64,000 nt of DNA from NCBI GenBank assembly GCA_963805715.1, contig CAWDVK010000009.1:903878-967877 (forward strand), given 5' to 3'. The notes under the pieces were generated by a model. It did not search any database. It was given only the letters and a program-made list of their open reading frames with translations, and was not told where the DNA came from. This document shows, piece by piece, positions 18,297 to 26,951 of this stretch. The number at the start of each line of letters is the position of its first letter. The stretch's first letter is position 1. Both the position numbers and the translations under genes were made by a program. This DNA comes from CAWDVK01 sp963805715. GTDB lineage: Bacteria > Actinomycetota > Actinomycetes > Streptosporangiales > Streptosporangiaceae.

Positions 18297-18641
18297 TTGC
18301 AGATCGAACGATCCCTTTCAGCTCTGGATGGCCACGATCTGGACACCGGGACGAGCCTCCAGATCCTGATGTCGATCGACACCTATGTCACCGGATCGGT
18401 CCTGCGTGAGCTCCGGGAGATCCGGGTTGAGCGGGTTCAGGCCCAGGCCGGGCTCACCGACACCGATATTGCTGCTGGCATGCAAGCATGGAGGGACCGG
18501 CTCGATCGTTCAGGCATGTTCGCACGCGTGGTCCGTGTATTTGACGAAGGCATCGATCCCGATGCGGCGGAGACTCGGGACGAACGTTTCGAATTCGGCC
18601 TCGGCTGCCTATTGGATGGAGTGACCGCCCGGCTTCCCTGA
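18297..18641 (+). pseudogene. TetR-family regulator, ligand-domain fragment
   Basis: The reading frame (LSALDGHDLDTGTSLQILMS, TYVTGSVLRELREIR, DPDAAETRDERFEFGLGCLL) is the TetR C-terminal domain common next to drrAB exporters. The N-terminal DNA-binding helices are absent. It lies head-to-head with the DrrA stump, as expected if a tetR gene once diverged from drrAB and the shared upstream region was deleted. Confidence 0.75.
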
Positions 18642-18758
18642 GCATCCTGTGGGTGCCGGAAATCGTGTCACCCGCACCTGACCTGGGATTCCTGCACCCG
18701 GACTGATCGGGGGCTAACGGCAGCGGGGCCAACCTCGACTCCGGCACGATCAGCTCTC

Positions 18759-19222
18759 GTGACCTTCCGCCTGCTTTACCTGATCTTCGTCCGTATGTGC
18801 GGCTGTCCGCCGCGCGTCGCCGCCAGCTGTCCCTGATCGTCACCCCCCGCACGCTCCTGCGCTGGCACGCCGAGCTGGTTAAGCGCCCGCTGGACCTATC
18901 CGCGGCGGGCACCAGGACGGCCGCGTACCGGCCCGGCGGTCCGCCGCCTCGTGCTGGAGATGGCCCGCGACAACCCTGCCCGAGGGTACCGGCAGATCTG
19001 CGGCGAGCTCACAGGTCTCGGGCACAAGATCGCGGCCTCAGCCATCTGGGAGATCCTTCAAGGCCCGCCGGAATGGAGCCCGCGCCGCGACGCGCGGCGG
19101 CGATCTGGAAGCAGTTCCTGCCCGCGCAGGCCAAGACGACGCCCGTCCAGGCGCCACGCGCGGACGCGATCTGCGAGCGGTGGATCGCCACCGCGCGGCA
19201 CGGGCGTGCGAACGTCCTGGGT
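18759..19222 (+). pseudogene. DDE (rve-type) transposase remnant, frameshifted
   Basis: Pieces in shifting frames give VTPRTLLRWHAELVKR, RLVLEMARDNPARGYRQICG, ELTGLGHKIAASAIWEIL and WKQFLPAQA. These are the helix-turn-helix and pre-catalytic parts of integrase-core transposases (IS481/IS3-like), matching the copies at 47223-47835 and 60207-61020. The catalytic core is gone and the flavoprotein gene begins at once on the other strand. Confidence 0.65.
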
Positions 19223-19223
19223 G

Positions 19224-20363
19224 TCAGTTTCGCGATAGCAGGTCGCGGACGATCAGGGTGGCGGCAGCGGGTGATCCTTTGACGAAACCGAAGAACGGCC
19301 CGAAGTCTTGTGTTGCTGAGAAACCGGTGATGTACAGGCCGTCCAGGCTTGCCTGAAAAGCGTCGTCCAGTACGGGGAAGCCATGGGCCACTTGTACTTC
19401 CTCGAGCACGCCCGCAAGGTAGGGAACCTTGGTGAGGTCGGCCCGGTAACCTGTGGCGAACACAACGCGGTCGACGGTCAGCTGGGTTGCGTTGGACAGC
19501 AGCACCCGCACCTCACCATTGCCGACCGGGGCGGCCTCAGCGACTTCGGTTCCGGGCCATCGGGTGATCCCCTGGCAGTCCAGTCGGGGGGTCAGCCAGT
19601 GTTCCAGCGTCAGCCTGCCGACTTCCCAAAAACGCCTGGTGATCGCTTCTTGTTCGCTTCTGGGAAGGTTGCGCCAATACCCGCGCGTGCTGACCGTCTG
19701 CTCGACGTGGGGATCGACGAATTTCCAGCTCACCCGCTCGAAGCGCGGGATGTCGTGGCGGTGGACGATATCGATGCGCGCCGCGCCGTGCTCCCGGATC
19801 AGCGCGGCCCACTCGTAGGCGCTTTGCCTCCCGCCGATAATCAGGACGCGCGCTCCGGCCATGTCGCCGAAGCTCACCAGGTCGCAGGTGTGAGCTGCGA
19901 GTCCTGGCGGCAGCGATGACGCCCAGCCGGGCACGCTGGAGTAGTGGCGGACCCCGGGCGCGGCCACCACGGCGTCCGCGCGGATGCGCTCGCCGCCTTC
20001 CAGCGTTGCCTCGAACCTGCCATTTGCCTTGGCCAGGGTGCCGACGAACTCTTCGCGGACCTCGATTTTCTTCGCCTGCTGGAACCAGCCGGCGTAGTCC
20101 AGGAAGACGCTAACCGGGATGGGATCCACCTCACCGGGCTGGATCCCCCGCTCCTCCAGGAATGCTTCCAGCGTGTGAACCGCGGCGCCATCGAGGTGCC
20201 AGTCCGGGCCCGATCGCAAGAACATGCCCGCGGGCATGTTCTGCCGCCAAAAACCCATCGGCCGGCCCAGCACGACAGTGTCGATACCGTGCTCACGCGC
20301 CAGCGCCGCGGCCGACAGCGCGTACGGCCCCGCACCGATGACGAGCAGCTGCGTCTGCTTCAT
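19224..20363 (-). CDS. FAD/NAD(P)-dependent oxidoreductase (flavin monooxygenase-like)
   Basis: The 379-residue enzyme has an N-terminal FAD-binding Rossmann motif (LLVIGAGPYALSAAALAREHG) and a second nucleotide-binding motif around residue 173 (VLIIGGRQSAYEWAALIREHG). The intervening and final motifs VVAAPGVRHYSS and VVFATGYRADL are typical of flavoprotein monooxygenases and related lysine/ornithine N-hydroxylase-like enzymes, in which NADPH reduces FAD for substrate oxygenation. The FxGxxxxxxP motif of true FMOs is not clear. The C-terminus GLYITGFSATQDFGPFFGFV is normal, so the gene is complete. The substrate is unknown. Confidence 0.85.
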   Translation of the reverse strand: MKQTQLLVIGAGPYALSAAALAREHGIDTVVLGRPMGFWRQNMPAGMFLRSGPDWHLDGAAVHTLEAFLEERGIQPGEVDPIPVSVFLDYAGWFQQAKKIEVREEFVGTLAKANGRFEATLEGGERIRADAVVAAPGVRHYSSVPGWASSLPPGLAAHTCDLVSFGDMAGARVLIIGGRQSAYEWAALIREHGAARIDIVHRHDIPRFERVSWKFVDPHVEQTVSTRGYWRNLPRSEQEAITRRFWEVGRLTLEHWLTPRLDCQGITRWPGTEVAEAAPVGNGEVRVLLSNATQLTVDRVVFATGYRADLTKVPYLAGVLEEVQVAHGFPVLDDAFQASLDGLYITGFSATQDFGPFFGFVKGSPAAATLIVRDLLSRN

Positions 20364-20470
20364 CAGCTAGCCCCCTTCATCCCGGGCCGCCCGGTCCCCC
20401 ATGCGGGCACTTTACCCTCGGCTTCCGGGAGAGAACACACCCGTGATGCGTTCGTTAATCGCCTCCGCAG

Positions 20471-20734
20471 TCAGGACACCGATCGGCAAATTCGACTCTG
20501 CCTTGCGCACCTGGTTGCCGCATTCAGGAAGCTGATCACCTGGGCTTCCCATTCCCGTGGCTGCGCTGCCAGCGCCGCGGTGTGTGCCGCATGCGGCACT
20601 ACCCACAGGAGCACGGTGGAGGGTAAGGCAGCCTGGAACCAGCGGGCCGCGACGGGTTCATCGGGGAAGGCTCCGTCGGCGATGATCAGCATAGGCCCGG
20701 GCGCTGCGGCGCGGATCACATCACGCATAGCCAT
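20471..20734 (-). pseudogene. Alpha/beta hydrolase C-terminal fragment
   Basis: The 87 residues include GPMLIIADGAFPDEPVAARW and VVPHAAHTAALAAQPREWEA followed by QVISFLNAA. This is the end of an alpha/beta hydrolase with the catalytic His region (PHAAHT) and the preceding Asp strand. The nucleophile elbow and N-terminal half are absent. The following 460 bp (20735-21198) show no gene I can support. Confidence 0.6.
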
Positions 20735-21198
20735 CGGCTGATGATGCGGCGGTCGCCGTGGACTCCCAGCTGGGCTGCGTCAGGAACAGGCACGGACATC
20801 TCGGCCTCTCAGATGACCAGCCGGACACCAGGTCCCTGCGAACGGCGCTACTTGCGGCGTGGCTAGCTGATCAGCATGCTGCCATGCGTTCTGGCGCAGA
20901 GATCCATTGCGCTGTGACGGCCGAACAGAACATCCGGACCTGGAGCATCGCCGCGACCAAACTGCGACCTGCCGAGGGCGCAGGCTGCTACGCGCGTGCG
21001 GTCCCACCGAAAGTCCAGCACGCTCCGTGATCAAGGAGGCTGATGACCGTCATCGTGACATGGCAGTGCCTCCAGAGGACGGCAGCGCAGCCTGGTGCCG
21101 CTGCGGCCGGGCTGGCTGACGGAGCCGGGACCGTGCATCGGCCGCTGGAGCTGGCGCTCAGCAGCTTATGCCCGGCGCTCGTCTCGTAGGCTGGGCTG

Positions 21199-21699
21199 GT
21201 GAACCCGATCGCCGTGACGGCAGTCCAGGCGATGGTGGCGCCGGTGGTGCTCATCACGTCGGCTGGGATCCTGTCCGGTGCCCTGCTGACGATGTACGGC
21301 TCGGTCAATGACCGCATGCGTGCCATGGATCGTGAGCGCCTGGACATCTTGACCGGCGCCGCCGGGACGCTGCTGTCAGCCGCCGAGGTGCCGCCGGCTG
21401 GCCGGGAGCGGCTGACCCAGCTTGATACCCAGCTGCCCATGCTCCTTCGCCGTCACCGCCTGCTGCACAATGCCGTTCTTCTCATCTACGCCGGCGTGGC
21501 CGTGCTGGTGCTGAGCGTGATCGCCATCGGGGTCGCCGTGACCGGCAGCTCCGGGGCGGCGGGGACCGCCGCTCTGGTTCTGGTGCTGGCCGGGACCGTG
21601 ATGCTTCTCGGCGGGCTCCTGTTCGCCGCGCGATCGATCATGATCTCCATGAACGCGATCGACTACGAAGTGCGGCGCGCCCTCTCGCTCGGGTCGTGA
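21199..21699 (+). CDS. DUF2721-type membrane protein
   Basis: A 166-residue protein with an N-terminal membrane segment (VQAMVAPVVLITSAGILSGA), the charged motif SVNDRMRAMDRERL, then two helices (AVLLIYAGVAVLVLSVIAIG and ALVLVLAGTVMLLGGLLF). The motif NDRMRxxxxE after the first helix is typical of DUF2721. Role unknown. It starts with GTG at 21199. Confidence 0.8.
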   Translation: MNPIAVTAVQAMVAPVVLITSAGILSGALLTMYGSVNDRMRAMDRERLDILTGAAGTLLSAAEVPPAGRERLTQLDTQLPMLLRRHRLLHNAVLLIYAGVAVLVLSVIAIGVAVTGSSGAAGTAALVLVLAGTVMLLGGLLFAARSIMISMNAIDYEVRRALSLGS

Positions 21700-21970
21700 T
21701 CACGCCTGCTGATGCATTGGCCACCGGAATAGGGACCAGCGCCGACTGCGGGCTGTACTCTCTGAGCTATCCGTCCCAGCGCCGGATCGATGCTCCTATG
21801 CGCCGTCAAGGGCTTGGATGACATTTCGATGGCCTATTTTCTTTGGGTTTGGTGAACGGGGATTGTGCCGAGCTGTAGCGGCTGCTGGGCGGCGGACAAG
21901 ACAGGGAGGGGCCACTCGTGGCGGAGGGCAAGCTCTTATGAGGTCACATGGCCAGCAGGCTGGAATGGGG

Positions 21971-22044
21971 CCGGGGACGGCCGACGAATCGTTCGAAGGC
22001 CAGCAGGGATGCGGCAGCCGATTAGCGGGTCAGGCCGTCCCCGG
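21971..22044. repeat. Hairpin at the downstream side of the IS110 gene (perfect 12-bp arms)
   Basis: CCGGGGACGGCC at 21971-21982 pairs perfectly with GGCCGTCCCCGG at 22033-22044, with a 50-nt interior. The interior is related, in the same orientation, to that of the hairpin at 23220-23299 (shared CGACxxATCGTT, CAGCCGATT and GGTCAGGCC blocks). It ends 12 bp from the transposase stop codon. Confidence 0.8.
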
Positions 22045-22056
22045 AGCTGGGGGGCG

Positions 22057-23103
22057 TCAGTCAGCGGCGGCGCGGAGCTGGGGGTAGATCTCGCGGGCGG
22101 CGTAGCGCTTGAGGCAGCGGATGATCTCTGTCTTCGACTTTCCTTCTCCCGTGCGGCGCTCGACATAGGCGCGGGTCGGGGGATGGGAGCTCATCCGGGT
22201 GATGACGATCCGCCACAGGGCGTGGTTGGCCTGGCGGTCGCCGCCGGGGTTGAGGCGGTGGCGGGTGCGCTTGCCCGAGGATGCGGGGATCGGGGCGGCG
22301 GCGCACAGGTGAGCCCGGGCAGCCTCCGAGCGCAGCCGCCCGGGGTGGTCCCCGGCGGCAATCAGGAGCAGGGCGGCAGTGTCGGGGCCGACGCCGTACA
22401 GGGCGAGCAGGCCGGGAGCGCGGGCGGTGACGAGCGGGACGATCAGCTCGCCCGGGCGCTCGAGCTGGCCGCCGGGGAACTCGGCGCGCCGTCCCAGCTC
22501 GCGCAGCGCGATCCGGGTGGCGTAGCCCACCGTGCTGCCGGGGCGGGGCCGCAGCGCAGCCGTCTCGGCCACCAGGGCGGCTACGGTGTGCCGGGCGAAC
22601 CGGGCCCGCACGTCATCGGGCCCGGTCACGATCAGGGACCTGGCCTGGCTGGTGGTCTGGGTCCGCTCGGCGCGGGCGCTGCGCTTGGCGACCATCAGCG
22701 CGCGGATCGCCTCGACGGAACCGTCCCGGCCTTTCGGCGCGCCGCGGGCCCGGCCCGACTGAGCAGCCCGCGCGGCGCTGACCGCGTCCAGCGGATCGGA
22801 CTTGCCCTGCCGGCGGCGGTCCTGGCGGTCGGAGCGGCCGGCCTCGACGACCCGGACGCCAGCGGCCGTGATGTGGCGGGCGAGGCCGGCGCCGTAGCTG
22901 CCGGTGCCCTCGATCCCGACCAGGCACACAGTCCCGAACCCGCCCAGCCAGCCCAGAAGGCCGGCATAGCCAGCGGGCGTGACCGGGAACTCCCGGACGC
23001 CGAGTAACCCCCCTACGGGATCCAGCGCAGCGGCGACGTGCACGTCCGCATGGGTATCCACGCCGCCGGTGATGGCGCGTGTCTCTACGATGGTCAATGC
23101 CAT
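22057..23103 (-). CDS. IS110-family transposase (DEDD type)
   Basis: The 348-residue recombinase has a RuvC-like N-terminal domain with acidic residues D16 (GGVDTHAD), E65 (VGIEGTGSYG), D103 and D106 (KSDPLDA), and a C-terminal Transposase_20 domain (LLALYGVGPDTAALLLIAAG and IPASSGKRTRHRLNPGGDRQ) with the serine used for strand exchange in this family. ATG at 23103 starts the conserved region; upstream in-frame sequence is the non-coding end. IS110 enzymes are guided by a structured RNA made from the element's non-coding end. The gene appears intact. Confidence 0.93.
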   Translation of the reverse strand: MALTIVETRAITGGVDTHADVHVAAALDPVGGLLGVREFPVTPAGYAGLLGWLGGFGTVCLVGIEGTGSYGAGLARHITAAGVRVVEAGRSDRQDRRRQGKSDPLDAVSAARAAQSGRARGAPKGRDGSVEAIRALMVAKRSARAERTQTTSQARSLIVTGPDDVRARFARHTVAALVAETAALRPRPGSTVGYATRIALRELGRRAEFPGGQLERPGELIVPLVTARAPGLLALYGVGPDTAALLLIAAGDHPGRLRSEAARAHLCAAAPIPASSGKRTRHRLNPGGDRQANHALWRIVITRMSSHPPTRAYVERRTGEGKSKTEIIRCLKRYAAREIYPQLRAAAD

Positions 23104-23219
23104 CTCTTTTCTCTGGTTGAAGGGATGGCACGCACCCGCTGGCCGTCCGACCTGTGAACCCCGGCCTCTTGCACAGGACGGGCAGATCAGACCGGCAGCG
23201 CCGGTGGGTGCCATAAAAA

Positions 23220-23299
23220 CCTGGGACCCGGCCGACAGATCGTTTCGCAGGACAGCCCGAGCGGCGTCAGCCGATTCGGAGGTCAGGCCGGGACCCAGG
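23220..23299. repeat. Hairpin at the upstream side of the IS110 gene (14-bp arms, one mismatch)
   Basis: CCTGGGACCCGGCC at 23220-23233 pairs with GGCCGGGACCCAGG at 23286-23299 with one A-A mismatch. The enclosed sequence is related to that of the hairpin at 21971-22044 in direct orientation. It lies 117 bp upstream of the transposase start, in the zone where IS110-group elements encode their guide RNA. Confidence 0.75.
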
Positions 23300-23464
23300 C
23301 CTCCGACCCTACGCTCACACCACCGCAAAACCACGGAAGCAGGGCCGGAAGCACTACCCACATCCTCCCTGCCGATTAGGCGCGTTCGGGCTAATCGGCT
23401 GATTAGTTGTGGCGAGCGGACAGATCCGCCAATTCTGGGTGGCTCGAATCAGCCTGGAAGCGTG

Positions 23465-24378
23465 TCATGTCCGTGCCAGTAGTCTTTTCACGGCTGCCGT
23501 GCCGGCCATGGCCTGGTCGTGGTCGGGTGACTGCGGGATGAGGTTGAACTCCGTGCAGCCAGCATCAAGATAGGGCGTGAGGAATTCGGCGACGTCGGCG
23601 GCGGTGCCGTATGGGCAGTACCGCTCGAAGCGCTCGAACGGGAGCTGGTAGAAGGCCTGCATTGCCGGAGCCAGGCAGTCGCGAGCCGCTTCTTTCGAGT
23701 CCGCGAGCCCGCACCACACCTGCATGCCGTGACGGGCTGGCGGGTCGGGCCGGCCCGTGCGGGCGGCCTCGTGTGCTGCCATCGCGACGGCGTCGGCGAA
23801 ACGCCGGGGCGAGGCCCAGATGCCCAGCCAGCCATCACCGAGTCTGCCCGCGCGCCTGATCGCGGCGTCTGAACGTCCCCCGATGATGATGGGAATCGCC
23901 GCGGCCGACGCGGGGGCGATGACTGTTTCATCTATGTCGAAGAACTTGCCGTGGAAGGTGACCGCCGTACCGGTCAGGAGCTGGCGCACGATGGTGAGGC
24001 ATTCGTTCATCCGCAGGCCCGGGTGGCTGGGTCCACTCCGCAGATCGACACCTCGCGGCGATCTTCATCGCCCACTCCGACGCCGAAGATGAGCCGCCGG
24101 GGAGCGAGCCGGCTGATGTCTGAGAGCTGGCGGGCCACCAGGACCGGATGGCGCAGCGGCAGCAGGTACACGCCGCTGTAGATCGGCAGCGTGGGATGGA
24201 GCAGCGTGAGCGCGGTGGCTTGCACGAGCCCGTCGAATCCCGTGCCCGCGAAGCTCACGTGGTCTCCGCAGCAGACATGGTCGATGCCTGCATCGCCGGC
24301 TTGCGCCAGAAATGCCCTGGCGGGCTCATCGCCTCGCTCCAGCAGGTCGAAGGGCGGGAACATGCCGACCCGAGCCAA
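23465..24378 (-). pseudogene. LLM-class (F420-dependent) oxidoreductase split by a frameshift
   Basis: Two frames together make a normal 300-residue luciferase-like enzyme. The first (TTG at 24378) reads GIDHVCCGDHVSF and ends GVGVGDEDRREVSICGVDPA before a stop at 24007; the second starts with ATG overlapping that stop (ATGA) and continues MNECLTIVRQLLTG to AIPIIIGGRSDAAIRRAGRL. In relatives these are continuous, so one base has been lost or gained near 24010-24020. Coupled translation of two pieces is possible but unlikely to give activity. It ends a minus-strand cassette with an FAD monooxygenase and a tautomerase. Confidence 0.75.
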
Positions 24379-24517
24379 TGCGGTCCCGCGGCCTGTCGTC
24401 CGTCGTCAGGCTGGTCACTGCCTTGCTGGTCATGTCGTCTTCCCCCTTCGCCGATGGCTCCTGGCGGGTTACCTGCCCGGTGCGTGGCTGGTGCCGGCTG
24501 TCAGCCGAGAACGAGCC

Positions 24518-25738
24518 TCACCGGGGCGCACCGGGGGTAAGCGTGCCCCGTGTGTGGGCGGTCTCGATGTGCCTGTCCGGGTAGACGTCGACCGCCGGAA
24601 GGGAACCGCCCAGAACGCCGAAGATCTGACGACTTACCTCGGGTTGCTGTGCGGCGGTCCGGTAGAAGGCCTCGAGCCGGGGCGGCAGAGGCGCGAGCCT
24701 GGCCGTGGTCAGGGTGAGGTCGAAGCCGCTGCCGGTGAGGGCGTCTCGCCGGTGCTGGTAGCCGGATACGGCCTGGTCCAGCGGCCGGTGCCCGGCCAGG
24801 CCGTCGTGGATGGCTTCGGCCAGCAGTTCGGCGCCCTGGAAGGCGTCTGACATGCCCATGCCGGTCGAGGGGTCTTTGTGGTGGCCGGCGTCGCCGGCGA
24901 GCGCCCATCCCGGCCCGGCCGACGTCCGGTACAGGTTGGGCAGGTCGCCGGTGCCGGTGAAGCGGGCTTCGCGGCGGCCCGACGCGACGGTGTCGCGCAG
25001 CCCCGGGACCAGGTCGAGGGCGGAGTGGAAGTGGTTTTCGGCGTCCTTGCGCACGTGGCCGAACTCCTGGCGGGGCCAGGCGACATAGATGCAGGTCAGG
25101 TCGTCGTTGGTGGGCCAGACCAGGATCAGCCGCCCGGGGCGGGCGTGGAAGGATGCACCCAGATGGCGGATCCCGCTCCAGTAGGAGTAGTAGACGGCGG
25201 TGAGCGGCGGATACTCCCGGTAGGCGCGGGCAGCGACCTTTCTGGCGACGGTCGAGTGCAGACCGTCGGCGCCCACGACGATCCGGGCCCGCAACGACGA
25301 TTCGGGGGATGTCCGGTGATGGCCCCTCACGCCCACCGCCCGGCCCCCGGACCACAGCACGTCACCGACCACGAAGCCCTCGATCAGCTCGGCGCCAGAC
25401 TCCTCGGCGGCCCCGGCCAGCAGCGCGTCCAGCACGGTCCGCCGCGGACAGTACGCGTCGGCCACGCCTTCCACGGCCGGCCCGATGCCGGATATCTGCA
25501 CCGGGCCGACGTCGAAGGTAATCTCCCGGATCGGCGCGCAGCCGCAGGCGCGCAGCCGGCCGAGCAGTCCCCAGGCCTGCAGCCGGGCCGCGCCACGCTG
25601 CCACAGGAAATGCGTGGACATGGTGTCGCTCGGAAATGACGCCCGGTCGGCTAGGGCGACCCGGTGCCCGGCACGCGCCAGCAGCATGGCCAGCGGTGCC
25701 CCGGCGCACCGGGCGCCGACCACGATGGCGTCGTACAT
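24518..25738 (-). CDS. FAD-dependent monooxygenase (PHBH-fold, group A)
   Basis: The 406-residue enzyme has the FAD-binding start AIVVGARCAGAPLAMLLARA, the DG motif RIVVGADGLHSTVARKVA and the GD motif WALAGDAGHHKDPSTGMGMS of single-component flavin hydroxylases related to geranylgeranyl reductase-like proteins. Such enzymes use NAD(P)H and O2 to hydroxylate or epoxidise small molecules. Length is complete. It lies 31 bp downstream of the tautomerase gene in the same orientation, probably one transcript under control of the divergent TetR regulator. Confidence 0.88.
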   Translation of the reverse strand: MYDAIVVGARCAGAPLAMLLARAGHRVALADRASFPSDTMSTHFLWQRGAARLQAWGLLGRLRACGCAPIREITFDVGPVQISGIGPAVEGVADAYCPRRTVLDALLAGAAEESGAELIEGFVVGDVLWSGGRAVGVRGHHRTSPESSLRARIVVGADGLHSTVARKVAARAYREYPPLTAVYYSYWSGIRHLGASFHARPGRLILVWPTNDDLTCIYVAWPRQEFGHVRKDAENHFHSALDLVPGLRDTVASGRREARFTGTGDLPNLYRTSAGPGWALAGDAGHHKDPSTGMGMSDAFQGAELLAEAIHDGLAGHRPLDQAVSGYQHRRDALTGSGFDLTLTTARLAPLPPRLEAFYRTAAQQPEVSRQIFGVLGGSLPAVDVYPDRHIETAHTRGTLTPGAPR

Positions 25739-25769
25739 CGCGCCCCCAGTTGTGTGGGACCGGTGACGG

Positions 25770-25997
25770 CTATCCGACGGGCTGGCCGGCGGCGAGCGCC
25801 TTGACGTCTGCGGTGCTCAGCGGATTGCCGCCGATGCCCCAGTCACCACTCTTCACTTCCTCGACGACCACCCAGGTGACCGGGCGCATGTTCTCACCCT
25901 CGATCTCGACCATCGTGTCGGTCAGCCGGCGCACCATGTCCTGCTTCTGGCCGGCCGAGAAGACGCCCTCAATGACCTTGACGTTGACGAACGGCAT
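25770..25997 (-). CDS. 4-oxalocrotonate tautomerase family protein
   Basis: A 75-residue protein starting MPFVNVKVIEGVFSAGQKQD; after removal of Met, Pro1 is the catalytic base of this family. The second half WVVVEEVKSGDWGIGG matches the 4-OT beta-hairpin. It probably isomerises an enol product of oxidative ring degradation. It is the first gene of the cassette, 53 bp from the operator palindrome at 26051-26068. Confidence 0.9.
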   Translation of the reverse strand: MPFVNVKVIEGVFSAGQKQDMVRRLTDTMVEIEGENMRPVTWVVVEEVKSGDWGIGGNPLSTADVKALAAGQPVG

Positions 25998-26050
25998 ACC
26001 CCGCCCCTTCCGTAGGGCCGTGCCTAATGACGGCCACGCGATTTAACGCT

Positions 26051-26068
26051 AGCACGATCGTTCGTGCT
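26051..26068. promoter_or_regulatory. Palindromic TetR operator
   Basis: AGCACGA-TCGT-TCGTGCT is a perfect 7-bp inverted repeat with a 4-bp centre, the size and symmetry of TetR-family operators. It sits between the divergent tautomerase and tetR genes, 14 bp before the likely tetR start, so it could repress both directions. Confidence 0.75.
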
Positions 26069-26081
26069 GTACAATGTGCCT

Positions 26082-26732
26082 ATGCCACGACGAGCCACCA
26101 CCAACGGCGCCAGGACCAGGACCGCGATTCTGCAGACCGCTGCAGACCTCGCCTCCGTAGACGGCCTGGACGGTCTCAGCATCGGGCGGCTGGCCACCGA
26201 GCTGGCCATGAGCAAGAGCGGGCTGTTCGCCCACTTCGGCTCCAAGGAAGAACTGCAGCTGGCCACAGTCGAGGAGGCCCGGCAGCGCTATGCGCGAGAA
26301 GTGATCGAGCCGGCCCGCGCCGCAGGATCCGGCATCACGCGCCTGCACGCGCTGTGCGAGGCGTTCCTGTCCTACCTCGAGCGCGCCGTGTTCCCCGGAG
26401 GATGCTTCTTCGCCTCTGCCATGGCCGAGTTCGACAGTAAGGCACCGGGCCCCGTCCGCGACCGCATAGCCCAGTGCCAAGACCAGTGGATGGACACCCT
26501 CGAACGGGCAGCCCAGCAAGCCCAGGAACGAGGAGAGCTGCACACCGGCAGCGACCCGCGGCAGCTTGCCTTCGAGCTGGAGGCAGCGCTGCTGTCGGCG
26601 AACTGGTACTACCACCTCTTCAACGATGCGACGTACTTTGACCGGGCCCGCCGGGCCGTGCGGGCGCGCCTGGCCAGCGAAGCCACCCCTGCCGGCCTGC
26701 ACCTGGTGCCCCCCGACCCCCAAAGCGGCTGA
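26082..26732 (+). CDS. TetR/AcrR-family transcriptional regulator
   Basis: The product has an N-terminal TetR DNA-binding domain (RTAILQTAADLASVDGLDGL, SIGRLATELAMSKSGLFAHF, GSKEELQLATVEEA) and a C-terminal ligand domain with FLSYLERAVFPGGCFFASA and the cysteine-containing helix typical of the YxxAR-type subgroup. ATG at 26082 (216 residues) fits homology; an upstream GTG at 26064 would place the start inside the operator. Its position, divergent from the tautomerase/monooxygenase/LLM cassette with the palindrome between, makes local repression the likely job. Confidence 0.9.
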   Translation: MPRRATTNGARTRTAILQTAADLASVDGLDGLSIGRLATELAMSKSGLFAHFGSKEELQLATVEEARQRYAREVIEPARAAGSGITRLHALCEAFLSYLERAVFPGGCFFASAMAEFDSKAPGPVRDRIAQCQDQWMDTLERAAQQAQERGELHTGSDPRQLAFELEAALLSANWYYHLFNDATYFDRARRAVRARLASEATPAGLHLVPPDPQSG

Positions 26733-26900
26733 GAAGACGACCGGCAGACGCAGCATGCCCGGGCTCCCGCGGGACAGATTTTCTGATCTGCGCGCCGCCA
26801 TCAGCCACGGCAGACGCTAGGGAACCTGCGCCAGATCGGCGGCTCGCGTGCCTTCGCCTGTCTTCACACGGTGACGCGCTGTGTTCGGTAGCTGCCGCTG

Positions 26901-26931
26901 GCTCCGCCCGGCCGGTCCGGCCAGGCGGAGC
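26901..26931. terminator. GC-rich hairpin, possible terminator
   Basis: GCTCCGCC at 26901-26908 pairs perfectly with GGCGGAGC at 26924-26931, with further GGCC pairing inside. It lies between the end of tetR and the end of the converging integrase remnant, so it could terminate both. There is no T-run. The rest of 26733-26950 shows no gene. Confidence 0.4.
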
Positions 26932-26951
26932 GATCATGGCTGGCGAGCCCC

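Larger units (their letters stand above)
21971..23399 (-). mobile_element. IS110-family element with flanking hairpins (edges approximate)
   Basis: The element consists of one transposase gene, a non-coding region of about 300 bp upstream of it, and a hairpin on each side. IS110 elements lack standard inverted terminal repeats, so the exact ends cannot be fixed here. A further stem, GCCGATTAG/CTAATCGGC at 23371-23379 and 23391-23399, lies at the upstream edge, and CCGATTAG recurs inside the downstream hairpin. Confidence 0.7.

Noticed and set aside
20735..21198. Short frames in the gap before the DUF2721 gene
   Set aside because: No domain, no convincing ribosome site, both strands similar in composition.
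22061..23007. Other frames across the IS110 gene on both strands
   Set aside because: Shadows of the transposase; they lack its conserved motifs.
23465..24378. Two separate coupled enzymes (ATGA overlap) instead of one frameshifted gene
   Set aside because: Together the two pieces make exactly one LLM-type enzyme, and neither alone forms a complete barrel.
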